A DNA stretch of 12,312 bases from Propionivibrio sp. (GCA_017990155.1 JAGNOM010000056.1:1-12312); one strand, 5' to 3'; positions 1-8,600 are shown, numbered from the stretch's first letter. Numbers and translations: made by a program. The notes: a model not told the origin generated them from the letters alone.

Positions 1-94
1 GATGAAGGTCGACTATCAGGCACGAACCTACGTTCTCGAATCGCAGGTCCGTGGGGTCATCGAAAGCCAACGCGCCAAGAAGAAAAAGCCATGA
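1..94 (+). CDS. lptC: LptC, C-terminal end only (LPS export, inner-membrane anchored periplasmic protein)
   Basis: Only the last 30 codons are present, read from base 2 and ending in TGA at 92-94; the gene begins outside the window. LptC is a bitopic inner-membrane protein that passes LPS from the LptBFG extractor to LptA in the periplasm. The visible tail has a beta-strand-like stretch (ARTYVLESQVRGVIE) followed by a very basic end (KKKKP), as LptC C-termini often have. The identification rests mainly on position: its stop overlaps the lptA start by ATGA, and lptC directly before lptA is the standard proteobacterial order. The fragment is too short to prove the family alone. Confidence 0.75.
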   Translation, partial: MKVDYQARTYVLESQVRGVIESQRAKKKKP

Positions 95-690
95 ACAAAC
101 TCACTTACCTCGCTCCGTTGATGATTGCCTGCAGCCTCGCCGCGCTACCCGCGCACGCTGAAAAGGCCGATCGCGAAAAGCCGATCAATCTTGAGGCTGA
201 CAGCATCAGCATGGACGACATCAACAAGGTGCAGATCCTGGAAGGCAACGTCATCCTGACGCAGGGGACGATGCAGATCCTTACAGCCAAACTGGTCGTG
301 ACGCAGGACGCCGACGGGTTCCAGAAAGGCATTGCCTCCGGCGGCGCCAATGGACTCGCGCGTTTCAAGCAAAAGCGCGAGGGCCGTGACGACTACATCG
401 AGGGCGAAGCCGAACGCATCGTGCATGACGCGCGTTCCGAGAAGACCGAATTCTTCGTTCGCGGCTGGGTCAAGAGCGGCGCGGACGAGGTCAAAGGGCA
501 CTACATTTCGTACGACGCGCTGACCGAGCAGTATCTCGTGACCAACGCCGGCGAAACGAAGAGCGCCAAGGGTGCCGCGCAAGCCCGCGTACGCGCCATC
601 ATCCAGCCGAAGGGCAAGAACGCGCCGGCAGAAAACACGGGCGAGCCGCTGACGCTCAAGCCGGACGCCAAGGTCGCGCCCAAGCCGTAA
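91..690 (+). CDS. lptA: LptA, periplasmic LPS transport bridge protein
   Basis: LptA is the periplasmic protein whose stacked beta-jellyroll units form the bridge carrying LPS from LptC to LptD at the outer membrane. The 199-residue product has a clear Sec signal peptide (hydrophobic residues 5-20, AHA before a likely cleavage after residue 23). An OstA/LptA_N-type domain follows at about residues 32-150, opening with PINLEADSISMDD and continuing with the EGNVILTQG strand pattern typical of the family. The tail after residue 155 is Lys/Ala/Pro rich and probably disordered. The start is fixed by the ATGA overlap with lptC; the Shine-Dalgarno is only a purine-rich AAGAAG stretch, so translation is probably coupled. 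The usual downstream gene lptB is absent: the next gene is convergent and its stop lies 9 bases away. Confidence 0.93.
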   Translation: MNKLTYLAPLMIACSLAALPAHAEKADREKPINLEADSISMDDINKVQILEGNVILTQGTMQILTAKLVVTQDADGFQKGIASGGANGLARFKQKREGRDDYIEGEAERIVHDARSEKTEFFVRGWVKSGADEVKGHYISYDALTEQYLVTNAGETKSAKGAAQARVRAIIQPKGKNAPAENTGEPLTLKPDAKVAPKP

Positions 691-699
691 CGCGATCGA

Positions 700-1479
700 T
701 CAGGCGACTGGCTTGCTCCAGCCCTGATCGCGCCAGCGCCAAGTGATGCCGCGCCGCTCGACTTCGACGCGGATTTCCTCCATCGCCCGGTCGACCAGCG
801 ACTCCTCCCCTTCCACACCCAGCTCCAGATGCCGGCGCTGCCCGTCTTCGCCGACCGACGGCAGGCTGAACAGTCGCAGCGTCGGATATTCGGCGACGAT
901 GCGCTCCATCAGGTCCAATAGAGCGCTTTCGTACGCGGTCGGCCCGGTCAGCAGGAAGGCCTTGTCGATCACCGGCGCGCGATTGAAGAGATGAGAGTAG
1001 AAGGTATCGAGCGCCCACGCCGCCATCGGATGCGCCATCTGCGGAAAGCCGGGCAGGAAGTAATGGTCGCGCACTCGGAATCCGGCGATGCGATTGAACG
1101 GGTTGGGGACAATATCGACGCCGCGCGGGAAGGTCGCCAGTTGCAGCCGCACGTTATTCACATCGGCGCCGAAGCGCGCGCGTAACTCGCGCTCGGCCTC
1201 GGGCTGCAGCACCAGATCGACTCCAAGCGCCTCGGCCGCGGCCTGCCGTGTGTGGTCGTCCGGCGTGTTGCCGATACCGCCAAAGCTGAAGACCACATCG
1301 CCCGATGCAAAGCTGCGCCGCAGCGCGTCAACAAGGCGTGGCCGCTCGTCGCCCAAGTACTGCACCCAGGAAAGCCGCAAGCCGCGTTCGCCGAGCAGGC
1401 TGGCGATCTTCCTGAAATGCGCATCGACACGCTTGCCCGAGAGAATCTCGTCGCCGATGATGAGTGCGCCAAAGTTCAT
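700..1479 (-). CDS. CinA-type / MoCF-fold molybdopterin-binding domain protein
   Basis: This 259-residue product matches the stand-alone N-terminal domain of CinA ('competence/damage-inducible protein A'), a fold shared with MoaB and MogA. Visible family signatures are GDEILSGKRVDAHF at residues 9-22, the ligand-loop motif GGIGNTPDDHT at 67-77 and LPGFPQM at 142-148. The C-terminal amidohydrolase (PncC-like) domain of full CinA is missing, so nicotinamide-nucleotide deamidation should not be assumed. The biochemical role of such short forms is not settled; binding of a pterin or nucleotide is inference from the fold. The start is well supported: GGAGAG lies 6 bases before ATG, and ATG overlaps the stop of the upstream EI24 gene as ATGA, which suggests translational coupling. 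It is convergent with lptA, and I see no T-rich terminator in the 9 bases between them. Confidence 0.85.
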   Translation of the reverse strand: MNFGALIIGDEILSGKRVDAHFRKIASLLGERGLRLSWVQYLGDERPRLVDALRRSFASGDVVFSFGGIGNTPDDHTRQAAAEALGVDLVLQPEAERELRARFGADVNNVRLQLATFPRGVDIVPNPFNRIAGFRVRDHYFLPGFPQMAHPMAAWALDTFYSHLFNRAPVIDKAFLLTGPTAYESALLDLMERIVAEYPTLRLFSLPSVGEDGQRRHLELGVEGEESLVDRAMEEIRVEVERRGITWRWRDQGWSKPVA

Positions 1480-2219
1480 CTGCTGCTCTCCGATTTTTCG
1501 ATGATGGTGACCACCGCGCCTTGCCTCAAGCGCCGCAGTGCCTCAAGACAGAAATGAATGTAGGCGAGCGCGGCGAGTGACGGCGCGAGCAGGCCGACGA
1601 AGGGGATGTGCGTCAGCGCTGCCATGATCATGCCGAGCATCAGGAGCGGCATCGCTTGCTGCTTGCGTAGCGCACGCCACTCGTCGGGCGTCGTGTGCGC
1701 TGCCAGCACGTCGTAGGCAAAGGTGCGGCGGTTCAGCCAGGCCATCAGGAGGAGCGGCAGCAACAAGCCAAGGCCGGGAATGAGCCACAGCGGCAGCGTG
1801 AGCACCCAGCCGACCGCAAAGAGCACCGCCGCGCCGACGCTGTTCCGGGTCGATTCGACCAGGCTGTCGCTGCCGAGACGGGCAAGATCCGGGTAATCTC
1901 GCTCGGCAATGAAGTTGAGCATCAGCGGCAAAACGAGGATCGCGGTGAGCAGGACCGCGATCATGTAGCTCGCCGAGAGGATGAGCAGCCAGCCGCCGAG
2001 CGCGGCCAGCGCCTTGGCCAGCCACACCGCCCCCCAGTCCGCAACCCAGCTCATCGGGGGCTGTGCGATGAAACTGTCGATCAGATAGCCGAGCAGACCG
2101 ATTGACAAGCCCACCATCAACACGAAGGCAATCAGCGCCGGGACCAGGATGTATAGCCAGATCTTGCCCCGCCCGAACGACGCAAGACTGCGCTGCAATG
2201 CCAGCATGATTTCGCCCAT
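1476..2219 (-). CDS. EI24/CysZ-like integral membrane protein
   Basis: This is a 247-residue very hydrophobic protein of the EI24 domain family, which includes the sulfate permease CysZ. Membrane segments are visible at about residues 21-50, 66-104 (probably two passes), 127-162 (probably two passes around PLWLIPGLGLLLPLLL) and 188-222. The central NFIAERDYPDL and the NRRTFAYDVLAAHTTPDEWRALR region after the third hydrophobic block resemble bacterial EI24 proteins. The start at 2219 is preceded by GAGGGAG five bases upstream; an internal ATG four codons later has no comparable site. The gene overlaps the CinA-like gene by four bases. Whether it moves sulfate like CysZ cannot be decided from sequence: no cysteine-biosynthesis gene is adjacent, and many betaproteobacterial members are annotated only as EI24 proteins. 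Confidence 0.85.
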   Translation of the reverse strand: MGEIMLALQRSLASFGRGKIWLYILVPALIAFVLMVGLSIGLLGYLIDSFIAQPPMSWVADWGAVWLAKALAALGGWLLILSASYMIAVLLTAILVLPLMLNFIAERDYPDLARLGSDSLVESTRNSVGAAVLFAVGWVLTLPLWLIPGLGLLLPLLLMAWLNRRTFAYDVLAAHTTPDEWRALRKQQAMPLLMLGMIMAALTHIPFVGLLAPSLAALAYIHFCLEALRRLRQGAVVTIIEKSESSR

Positions 2220-2256
2220 GATCGCTCCCTCGGCTCCCTTGAAATTCGTATCTGAG

Positions 2257-2262
2257 TTTATA
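2257..2262 (-). promoter_or_regulatory. possible -10 element for the EI24/CinA-like pair
   Basis: Read on the minus strand, this is TATAAA, placed 37 bases before the EI24 start codon. The hexamer at the expected -35 distance (TGGTTC with a 17-base spacer) is a poor match, so this is a weak promoter candidate judged by eye. Confidence 0.25.
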
Positions 2263-2362
2263 GCGCAAAACTGGGGGCCGAACCACGGCGTACCGAAAAT
2301 CCAACCGCTTCAGATTCAGCAGCGGACTGCCCAAACACGCGCGAGGGCGGTATCCTCGACGC

Positions 2363-4942
2363 ATGTTCCCGATCCAACACCGCAACGCGGCATTCTGGCT
2401 GCTGGGCGCGCTTTGCGTTCTCCTCCTCATCTGGCTATCGCTGCCGCGACTGCTCGGGTTGGCGGCCGAGCGCTGGCTGCAGATTCCCGGCGTCGAATCG
2501 CTGCGTGTCGATGTAGCCGAAGTCGACACCGGCCACCTGAAGTTGCGCAAGCTGAGCGGTGTGTATCGAAGCGCGAATGGCGATCGTCTAGAGATCACAC
2601 TAAAGGACATCGCCGTAGACTACTCGCCGACTCGTCGGCATATCGACCGGCTGGACATTGGGAGCGGCGAACTGGACGCATTCCTCGCCGACAAGGCGCA
2701 GGAATCGCCGTGGCCGCTGCTGACTTGGCCCCAGCTACCGCTCGGCGACGTGCGAATCCACGACCTGCGGGTGACGCTGCACCGGGCGCAGGGCACGCCG
2801 CTGCAAGCCCGGGGCGACCTCAGCCTGCAACAGACCGGTGAGCAGCTTGAGACGCAATTCCGCATGAGCACAGGCCTGTTACGCATGGCGGCGACGCCGG
2901 GCGAGACGCTGGAGATCAAGGGTGAATGGCAGCCTGCCGCTGGCCCAGGCGCCAATGCGCGGGTGCAGATTGCTCGCCAGCCGACGCAACAACCGGCCAA
3001 GCTAACCGCCAATGTGTCGCTGCCGCTCCTGGCCGAAGTCGCCCAGGCCGTGGGCATATCACTTCCGGTGAGCGATCTGCAAGGGACGGCGGTGCTGAGT
3101 GCGGAAGTGCAACTGGGCGAAACCACCGGCGCGATCCGATCGGTCTCAGGCGAATTCGAGTTTGCCGACGTCAGCGTAAGGACACCGGAAAACGGCTTCC
3201 AAGCAAGCGCTTCACTCGCCGGCAAGCTGCGTTTCGCCTGGCAAACGCAGGAAGCGACGCTCGAATTGCTTCCCGGCTTGCGCTGGCAAGTGACGACCGA
3301 CGCGGACCTGATGAACGCCAGCGGACAGCTTGAGCAACCATTTGTTCTCAGGCAGACCGGCGACAAGACGGTCAGCGAAGGCGAGTTCCCCTTTGCAGCG
3401 AAGTCATCCGCCTGGGGCGCATGGAACGGCTCCATACGAAACATCAGCCTCGACGGCGGACCGGGCTTGGCCGACTGGCGCGCGGCCGACGCGCAGTTGC
3501 GCATCAAGGGTCAGTTGCCTCGCTGGCAGCAGGGCGCGATTCAGTTGAACGACTTAAAGGCAAATGGCGACACAACACTGCGGTGGTCCCGCGCTACGGG
3601 CATCAGCAGTAAGGTGGTCCTTCAAGTCGCCGCCGAACGGCTCTCGTTGTCCGACGACTCGCCGTTATCCATTGCCAAGCCCACGTGGAAGATCACAGCC
3701 GAGGCGACGGCTAATCCCGCCGAAGATTTCTGGAAGACGCTGACCGTACGTGGCGAGGCGAGCAGCCCGCAGATGAAGCTGGAGCTCGGCTCACCCACCG
3801 ATCGAACGATCACGCTCGGCGCGACTCGCCTGCAACTGACACGGTTCAGCGCGGCGCAACCCGGCGCCGCACGCGCCGACCTGACAATCTCCGCCGACGC
3901 CATCCACGCCGGAAGTACGTGGCCAGTGCCCGACCTGCGCGCGCATGTCCTGCTCGATCGCGGCACCGTGCGTGCCGACGGCAATGTTCTCCTGCACGGC
4001 AAGGAAGCGTTGCGCTTCGACGGATCGCATGCGCTCAAAGGCGGCTGCGGCGAAGCGACACTGACGACGCAACAAGCGCTGTCCGCGCTGGAAACTCAGC
4101 TGCAGCCACGTCCGCCGGCACTGGCGCCGCTCGTCATGGGCGCCGGCGACGCCGATGCGCGGATGACCCTCAACTGGTGCGCGCCGCCGAATCTGAAGTT
4201 CGACGCAAAAGGAACGCTGCATGCGCGTGACGCCACGATCGGCTGGGAAAAGGCTCAAGCCCAAGGAGTTCAGGCCGCGGCACAGCTCGACGGCTTGCAT
4301 CCGCTGCGCGGCCGCATCCAGCTCGCCGCGCAGCGCGGCCAACTGGCGACCGGCACCGAACTGGCCGATCTTGACCTCGATCTGGCGCTGACCGGGGACA
4401 TGCTGCAAGTCAATGCGCTAAACCTGAACATGCTGGGCGGCAGTGTTCATAGCGATCCGATCGCCCTGCCCTGGCCGCCGACCGAGAAGACCCTACCGCT
4501 GAGAATCCGCCAGTTCGATCTGAGTCAGCTGCTCGACCTGCTCAAGGTCAACGGCCTTTCGGGCAGCGGGCACCTCGACGGCGTACTGCCGCTTACCTAT
4601 CGTGACGGCGCACTGGAAGTCTATGATGGCCAGCTCAACAGCACGGGGGCCGGCACGCTCAAGTACGCGCCTTCGTTGACGATTCCCGACAACCCGGGCC
4701 TACAGGCGCTGCGCAACCTGCACTTCCAGAAGCTCGACATGCGACTCAACTACGCCTCAAGCGGCGCCTATCGGACCGAATCGACGCTCGAAGGCAGCAA
4801 TCCCGACTTCTACGATGGCTACCCGATCCGTTTTACGCTCAACATCAACGGCGAACTGCCCGGCCTGTTCCGCTCGGCGCTGTTTTCCGGCGACTTCAAC
4901 CGACACATTTTGGAACAATTGCAATCGGGCAAACTGAAGTAG
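2363..4942 (+). CDS. ydbH: YdbH-family AsmA-like intermembrane phospholipid transport protein
   Basis: This 859-residue protein is anchored by one N-terminal membrane helix (about residues 11-32), with the rest predicted periplasmic. The long middle is repetitive beta-strand sequence with alternating hydrophobic residues, as in AsmA-like bridge proteins. The C-terminal 130 residues carry the YdbH signature (old Pfam name DctA-YdbH): GSGHLDGVLPL near 734-744, GAGTLKYAP near 762-770, and a final GELPGLFRSALFSGDFNRH stretch. In E. coli YdbH acts redundantly with TamB and YhdP in moving phospholipids from inner to outer membrane. The following ynbE and ydbL genes support the call strongly. Cys562 and Cys606 are the only cysteines in the periplasmic part and could pair. 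No good Shine-Dalgarno precedes the ATG, but the hydrophobic anchor begins right after it, so the start is likely correct. The 'dicarboxylate transport' label is an outdated name. Confidence 0.9.
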   Translation: MFPIQHRNAAFWLLGALCVLLLIWLSLPRLLGLAAERWLQIPGVESLRVDVAEVDTGHLKLRKLSGVYRSANGDRLEITLKDIAVDYSPTRRHIDRLDIGSGELDAFLADKAQESPWPLLTWPQLPLGDVRIHDLRVTLHRAQGTPLQARGDLSLQQTGEQLETQFRMSTGLLRMAATPGETLEIKGEWQPAAGPGANARVQIARQPTQQPAKLTANVSLPLLAEVAQAVGISLPVSDLQGTAVLSAEVQLGETTGAIRSVSGEFEFADVSVRTPENGFQASASLAGKLRFAWQTQEATLELLPGLRWQVTTDADLMNASGQLEQPFVLRQTGDKTVSEGEFPFAAKSSAWGAWNGSIRNISLDGGPGLADWRAADAQLRIKGQLPRWQQGAIQLNDLKANGDTTLRWSRATGISSKVVLQVAAERLSLSDDSPLSIAKPTWKITAEATANPAEDFWKTLTVRGEASSPQMKLELGSPTDRTITLGATRLQLTRFSAAQPGAARADLTISADAIHAGSTWPVPDLRAHVLLDRGTVRADGNVLLHGKEALRFDGSHALKGGCGEATLTTQQALSALETQLQPRPPALAPLVMGAGDADARMTLNWCAPPNLKFDAKGTLHARDATIGWEKAQAQGVQAAAQLDGLHPLRGRIQLAAQRGQLATGTELADLDLDLALTGDMLQVNALNLNMLGGSVHSDPIALPWPPTEKTLPLRIRQFDLSQLLDLLKVNGLSGSGHLDGVLPLTYRDGALEVYDGQLNSTGAGTLKYAPSLTIPDNPGLQALRNLHFQKLDMRLNYASSGAYRTESTLEGSNPDFYDGYPIRFTLNINGELPGLFRSALFSGDFNRHILEQLQSGKLK

Positions 4943-4982
4943 ATTTGTTAAGCTCACCGCATCCCCCTTCCGGAGCACACCC

Positions 4983-5177
4983 ATGTTAAGGACTTCCTCT
5001 CTGCCATTGCTTGCCGCGCTGACGCTGCTGCTTGGCGCGTGTTCGCCAACGGTGCGCCTGCAGGCACCGGAAAAACCCATCGAAATCAACATGACCCTGA
5101 ACATCAAGCACGAGATTCTGGTTAAGGTTGAAAAAGACGTTCAGCAACTGTTCGATTCGAACGCCGGCCTGTTTTGA
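4983..5177 (+). CDS. ynbE: YnbE family outer-membrane lipoprotein
   Basis: This is a 64-residue lipoprotein precursor. The signal peptide ends in a lipobox, LLGA before Cys20, so the mature protein has about 45 residues. The mature part, with PEKPIEINMTLNIKHEILVKVE followed by KDVQQLF, matches what I recall of E. coli YnbE almost position by position. YnbE sits in the outer membrane and is reported to extend the YdbH beta structure by strand stacking, completing the bridge between the membranes. GGAG lies 7 bases before the ATG. It begins 40 bases after ydbH, and ydbL follows 29 bases later, so the three are almost certainly one transcript. Aspartate after the cysteine (the usual inner-membrane retention signal) is absent; Ser follows, in keeping with sorting to the outer membrane. 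Confidence 0.93.
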   Translation: MLRTSSLPLLAALTLLLGACSPTVRLQAPEKPIEINMTLNIKHEILVKVEKDVQQLFDSNAGLF

Positions 5178-5206
5178 GCGACACCTCTCTTGATCAAGGA
5201 AAAGCC

Positions 5207-5536
5207 ATGAAGACTCTATTGAAAGCCCTGTTGTTCAGTCTGATGCTCGCCATGACCGGCGCCTTCGCCGCCGATCTCACGACGGCGAAGGCGCAAGGCC
5301 TCGTCGGCGAACAGAACAACGGCTACCTCGGCCTGGTGAAGAGCGATGCGCCGGCCGATGTGAAAGCGCTCGTCGCCGACGTCAATGCGCAGCGCAAGAA
5401 CCAGTTTGCGCAGATCGCCGCCAAGAACGGGATCGCCGTGGAAGAAGCCGCCAAGGTCTTCGCCAAGGAAGCTGCAGCACGCACGGCACCGGGGAATTAC
5501 GTCCAGAGCCCGGGCGGCGGCTGGGTGAAGAGGTAG
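5207..5536 (+). CDS. ydbL: YdbL family periplasmic protein (DUF1318)
   Basis: This is a 109-residue secreted protein of the YdbL/DUF1318 family. A signal peptide covers about residues 1-20 (hydrophobic KALLFSLMLAMTGAFA, likely cleaved before ADL). The mature part contains the family features AKAQGLVGEQNNGYLG, a helical VKALVADVNAQRKNQFAQIAAKNGI segment and the C-terminal PGNYVQSPGGGWVKR. In E. coli YdbL works with YdbH and YnbE and is proposed to act as a chaperone-like factor controlling YnbE assembly. The reading frame is open from a TTG at 5174, but the ATG at 5207 is preferred: it has AAGGA 6 bases upstream and places the signal peptide at the N-terminus. It is the last gene of the ydbH operon and converges on hrpA. 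Confidence 0.92.
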   Translation: MKTLLKALLFSLMLAMTGAFAADLTTAKAQGLVGEQNNGYLGLVKSDAPADVKALVADVNAQRKNQFAQIAAKNGIAVEEAAKVFAKEAAARTAPGNYVQSPGGGWVKR

Positions 5537-5554
5537 CCGACGCCAGCCCCCTCT

Positions 5555-5644
5555 TTGGTAGGAGTGCAGCTTCGCTGCGCGATAACGGCCGGTCAGTCCA
5601 ACCACCGCCCCATTCGCCCGATGAATCGGGCTCCTACAAAACCG
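5555..5644. repeat. REP/BIME-like inverted repeat pair between ydbL and hrpA
   Basis: Two short hairpin units face each other. The outer arms are GTAGGAG at 5558-5564 and CTCCTAC at 5631-5637. The left unit contains the hairpin GCAGC-TTC-GCTGC (5566-5578); the right unit contains GCCCGAT-GA-ATCGGGC (5616-5631). A head plus small palindrome, in two inverted copies between convergent genes, is the typical layout of REP/BIME elements. The 'GTAGGAG...' core resembles REP-type sequences common in beta- and gammaproteobacteria, which are linked to RAYT transposases; no RAYT gene is in this window. The stems could also stop or stabilise transcripts of the two convergent genes, although I see no U-tract terminator. 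Copy number elsewhere cannot be seen from one window. Confidence 0.7.
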
Positions 5645-5648
5645 CGCA

Positions 5649-8600
5649 TCAAATCCCTTCCCACATTTTCTGCAAGCGCTTGGTCGACACCGGAGCCGGC
5701 GTGCGCAGCTCCTGCGCAAAGAGCTGCACGCGCAGTTCTTCCAGCATCCAGCGGAACTGTTCAACCTGCGGATTCGTAACGCCCTGCTTGGCGAGCAGGA
5801 TGGCGCGGCGCTCGTAGTTGGTCCATAGCGGCGCGTATTCCGCCATCAACTGCGCGTCGCGCGCGGGATTGCCTTTCAGCTTATCGAGACGCAGCGCCAT
5901 CGCCTTGAGATAGCGCGGGAAATGCTGCAAGCGCTCGAACGGCGTGTCGGCGATGAAACGCTTGCCGATCAGGCGGCCGAGTTGCTTCTCGATGTCCTGC
6001 GCCGCGGCCGCATGCGCCTTGAACGCCGGCAATTTCTTCTGGACGGCCTGCCAGTCGGTAAGCACCAACCCAACGAGACGGCAGATTTCCTGCGCCAGCA
6101 AACCTAGCCGCGACTTCGCCTCGGCGCAGCGCAGCTTGAAGCTGGCGGCATCGGTCGGCCACGGTTCGACGAGGCAGGCGCGGGCAAAGGTCAGGTCGAT
6201 CAGTTGCCTGCGCAGATCGTCGAGCGACCCGAGCGGCATGAACTGCATGCCCATCTGCGTCAGCCCCGGCAGGTTCTTCTCGAAGTACTTGAGCTGGTCG
6301 CGGAACTGCAGCATGTAGAGCCGCAGCAAGCCCTTGGCGTGCGATTCCTGCGCCTCCTCCAGGGTATCGAACACGCACAGCGACACGCTGTCGCCGTCAT
6401 CCGCCAACCCCGGATAACCGAGCACCATCTGCCCGCCGCCCACATCAACCTCCATCAGCTCCGGCAGCTCGCCGAAGCTCCAGTCGGTCATCCCCGCGTA
6501 CTCGGCCGGCGTTTCGTGCAGTTCGGAGAACTCCTGCTTGGCCTTGCCGCCCCACTCGCCGCGCAGGTCGGTCAGGCTGCGGCTCTGGCCAAGCTGGCGT
6601 CCGTGTTCGTCGACCAACAGGAAGCTGAAGCTGAAGTGCGCCGGCAGCGCATCCGGGCGGAAAGCGTCCGGCGTGATCTCCCAACCGCGCGCGTTGAGGC
6701 CGCGTGTTTGCAGGATGTAGTGAATCAGCGCGGGGATCAGGCCCTTATCCGATGGTTGCACTGCGGCGACAAACTCGGCGGCAAACTCCGGCACCGGCAC
6801 CAGCTTCGAGCGGATTTTTTGCGGTAGCGTCTTGATCAGCTGCACGACCTTCTCCTTGAGCAGCCCCGGCACCAGCCATTCGCAACGCCCGGCCGGAATC
6901 TGGTTGAGCTGCGCCAGCGGCACCGTGATCGTCACGCCGTCCTTCGGCGAACCGGGCTCAAAGTGGTAGGTCAGCTCGAATTCGACGCCACCAAGCTTGA
7001 TCTGGTGCGGAAAGGCCTCGGTCGTCACGCCAGCCGCTTCATGCCGCATCAGATCTTCGCGCTTGAGGTGCAGAAGTTTGGGATTCTCGCGCTCGACCTC
7101 TTTCCGCCACTTGTCGAAGTCGGCACCGTTGGTGATGCCTTCGGGAACGATTTGGTCGTAGAAAGCGAAGATCAGCTCGTCGTCGACCAGCACGTCGGGG
7201 CGGCGCGACTTGTGTTCGAGCGTTTCGATGTCGAGCATCAACTGGTGGTTGTGCGTGAAGAAGGTCCACCGCCGTGCGAATTCCTCGGCGATCTCGCCCT
7301 CGACCAAGCCCTGACGGATGAAGATCTCCCGCGCCTCCTTCGGGTTCATCGGACCGAAGTTAACGCGCTTTTTCGGATTGACGACGATGCCGTAGAGCGT
7401 CGAGCGCTCGAAGGCCACCGCCTGCATCGCCTTCTTTTCCCAATGCGGATCGAAGTAGCTGCGCTTGATCAGGTGAGCGCCCACTTTCTCCAGCCAGTCC
7501 GGTTCGATGCGGGCGACGCAGCGGGCGAAGAGCTTGGAGGTCTCGGTGATTTCGGCGGCGGCGATCCATTTTCCCGCCTTCTTGTTCAGCGCCGAGCCAG
7601 GATGAATCAGGAACTTCATGCCACGCGCGCCGAGGTAATGGCCGGAGTCCTCCGACTTGCAACCGATGTTGCCCAAGAGGCCGGCAAGCAGCGCGCGGTG
7701 GATCGCGTCGTACGTTGCCGGAATCTGGTTCTCCTTCCATTCGTGTTCGGCGGCGAGACCATGCAGCTGGCTGTGGATATCGAGCCACTCGCGCATGCGC
7801 AGTGCGGAGAGGAAATTGGCGTGGCACGCCTGCACCAGCTTGCGCTGCGACTTTTTGTGCTCCAACTCGCCTTCGTACCATTGCCAGAGCTTGAGCCAGG
7901 AGAGGAATTCCGACTTCTCGTCGGCGAATTTCTTGTGCGCCGCGTCGGCGGTGCCCTGTTTTTCCTGCGGGCGCTCGCGCGGGTCCTGCACGGTCAGCGC
8001 CGCGGCGATGACCAGCATTTCCTTGAGGCAGCCTTCGTCGCGCGCAGCGACGATCATGCGCGCCACGCGCGGGTCGAGCGGCATCTTGGCCAGTTCGTTG
8101 CCGATCGACGTGAGTGCGCGCTCTTCCGTCACCGCACCGAGTTCGAGCAGCAGCTGGTAGCCGTCGCTGATCGCCTTCGGTGGCGGCGCTTCGATGAAGG
8201 GGAAATCCTCGACATCGCCGAGACGCAGCGCCTTCATGCGTAGGATGACGCCAGCCAGCGACGAGCGCAGGATCTCGGGATCGGCGTACGGCGGGCGCAG
8301 GCCGAACTCCTTTTCGTCGTAGAGCCGGATGCAGACACCGGCCGACACCCGCCCGCAACGTCCTGAACGCTGATTGGCCGAGGCCTGCGCGATCTTCTCG
8401 ACCTGCAGTTGCTCGACCTTGTTGCGGTATGAGTAGCGCTTGACGCGCGCCAGCCCGGTATCGACGACGTAGCGGATGCCCGGCACGGTGAGCGAGGTTT
8501 CGGCGACGTTGGTCGCAAGCACGATGCGCCGCCCGGTGTGCGGCTTGAAGATGCGCGACTGCTCCTCGGCCGAGAGGCGGGCGAACAGCGGCAGGATTTC

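Noticed and set aside
691..699. Possible terminator between lptA and the CinA-like gene
   Set aside because: Only nine bases separate the stops. CGATCG is a short palindrome but far too small for a terminator.
2239..2264. Plus-strand promoter TTGAAA ... TATAGC ahead of ydbH
   Set aside because: The spacer is only 14 bases, too short for a normal sigma70 promoter.
1543..2610. Minus-strand open frame of 355 codons running across the EI24 gene and into ydbH
   Set aside because: It is out of frame with the clearly membrane-protein EI24 frame, and its translation is low-complexity Arg/Ala-rich sequence.
6963..8243. Long plus-strand open frame (426 codons) antisense to hrpA, and another at 8538-9560
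   Set aside because: They lie inside hrpA, whose motifs and length are unambiguous. GC-rich genes commonly leave one antisense frame open, and the translations have no recognisable motif.
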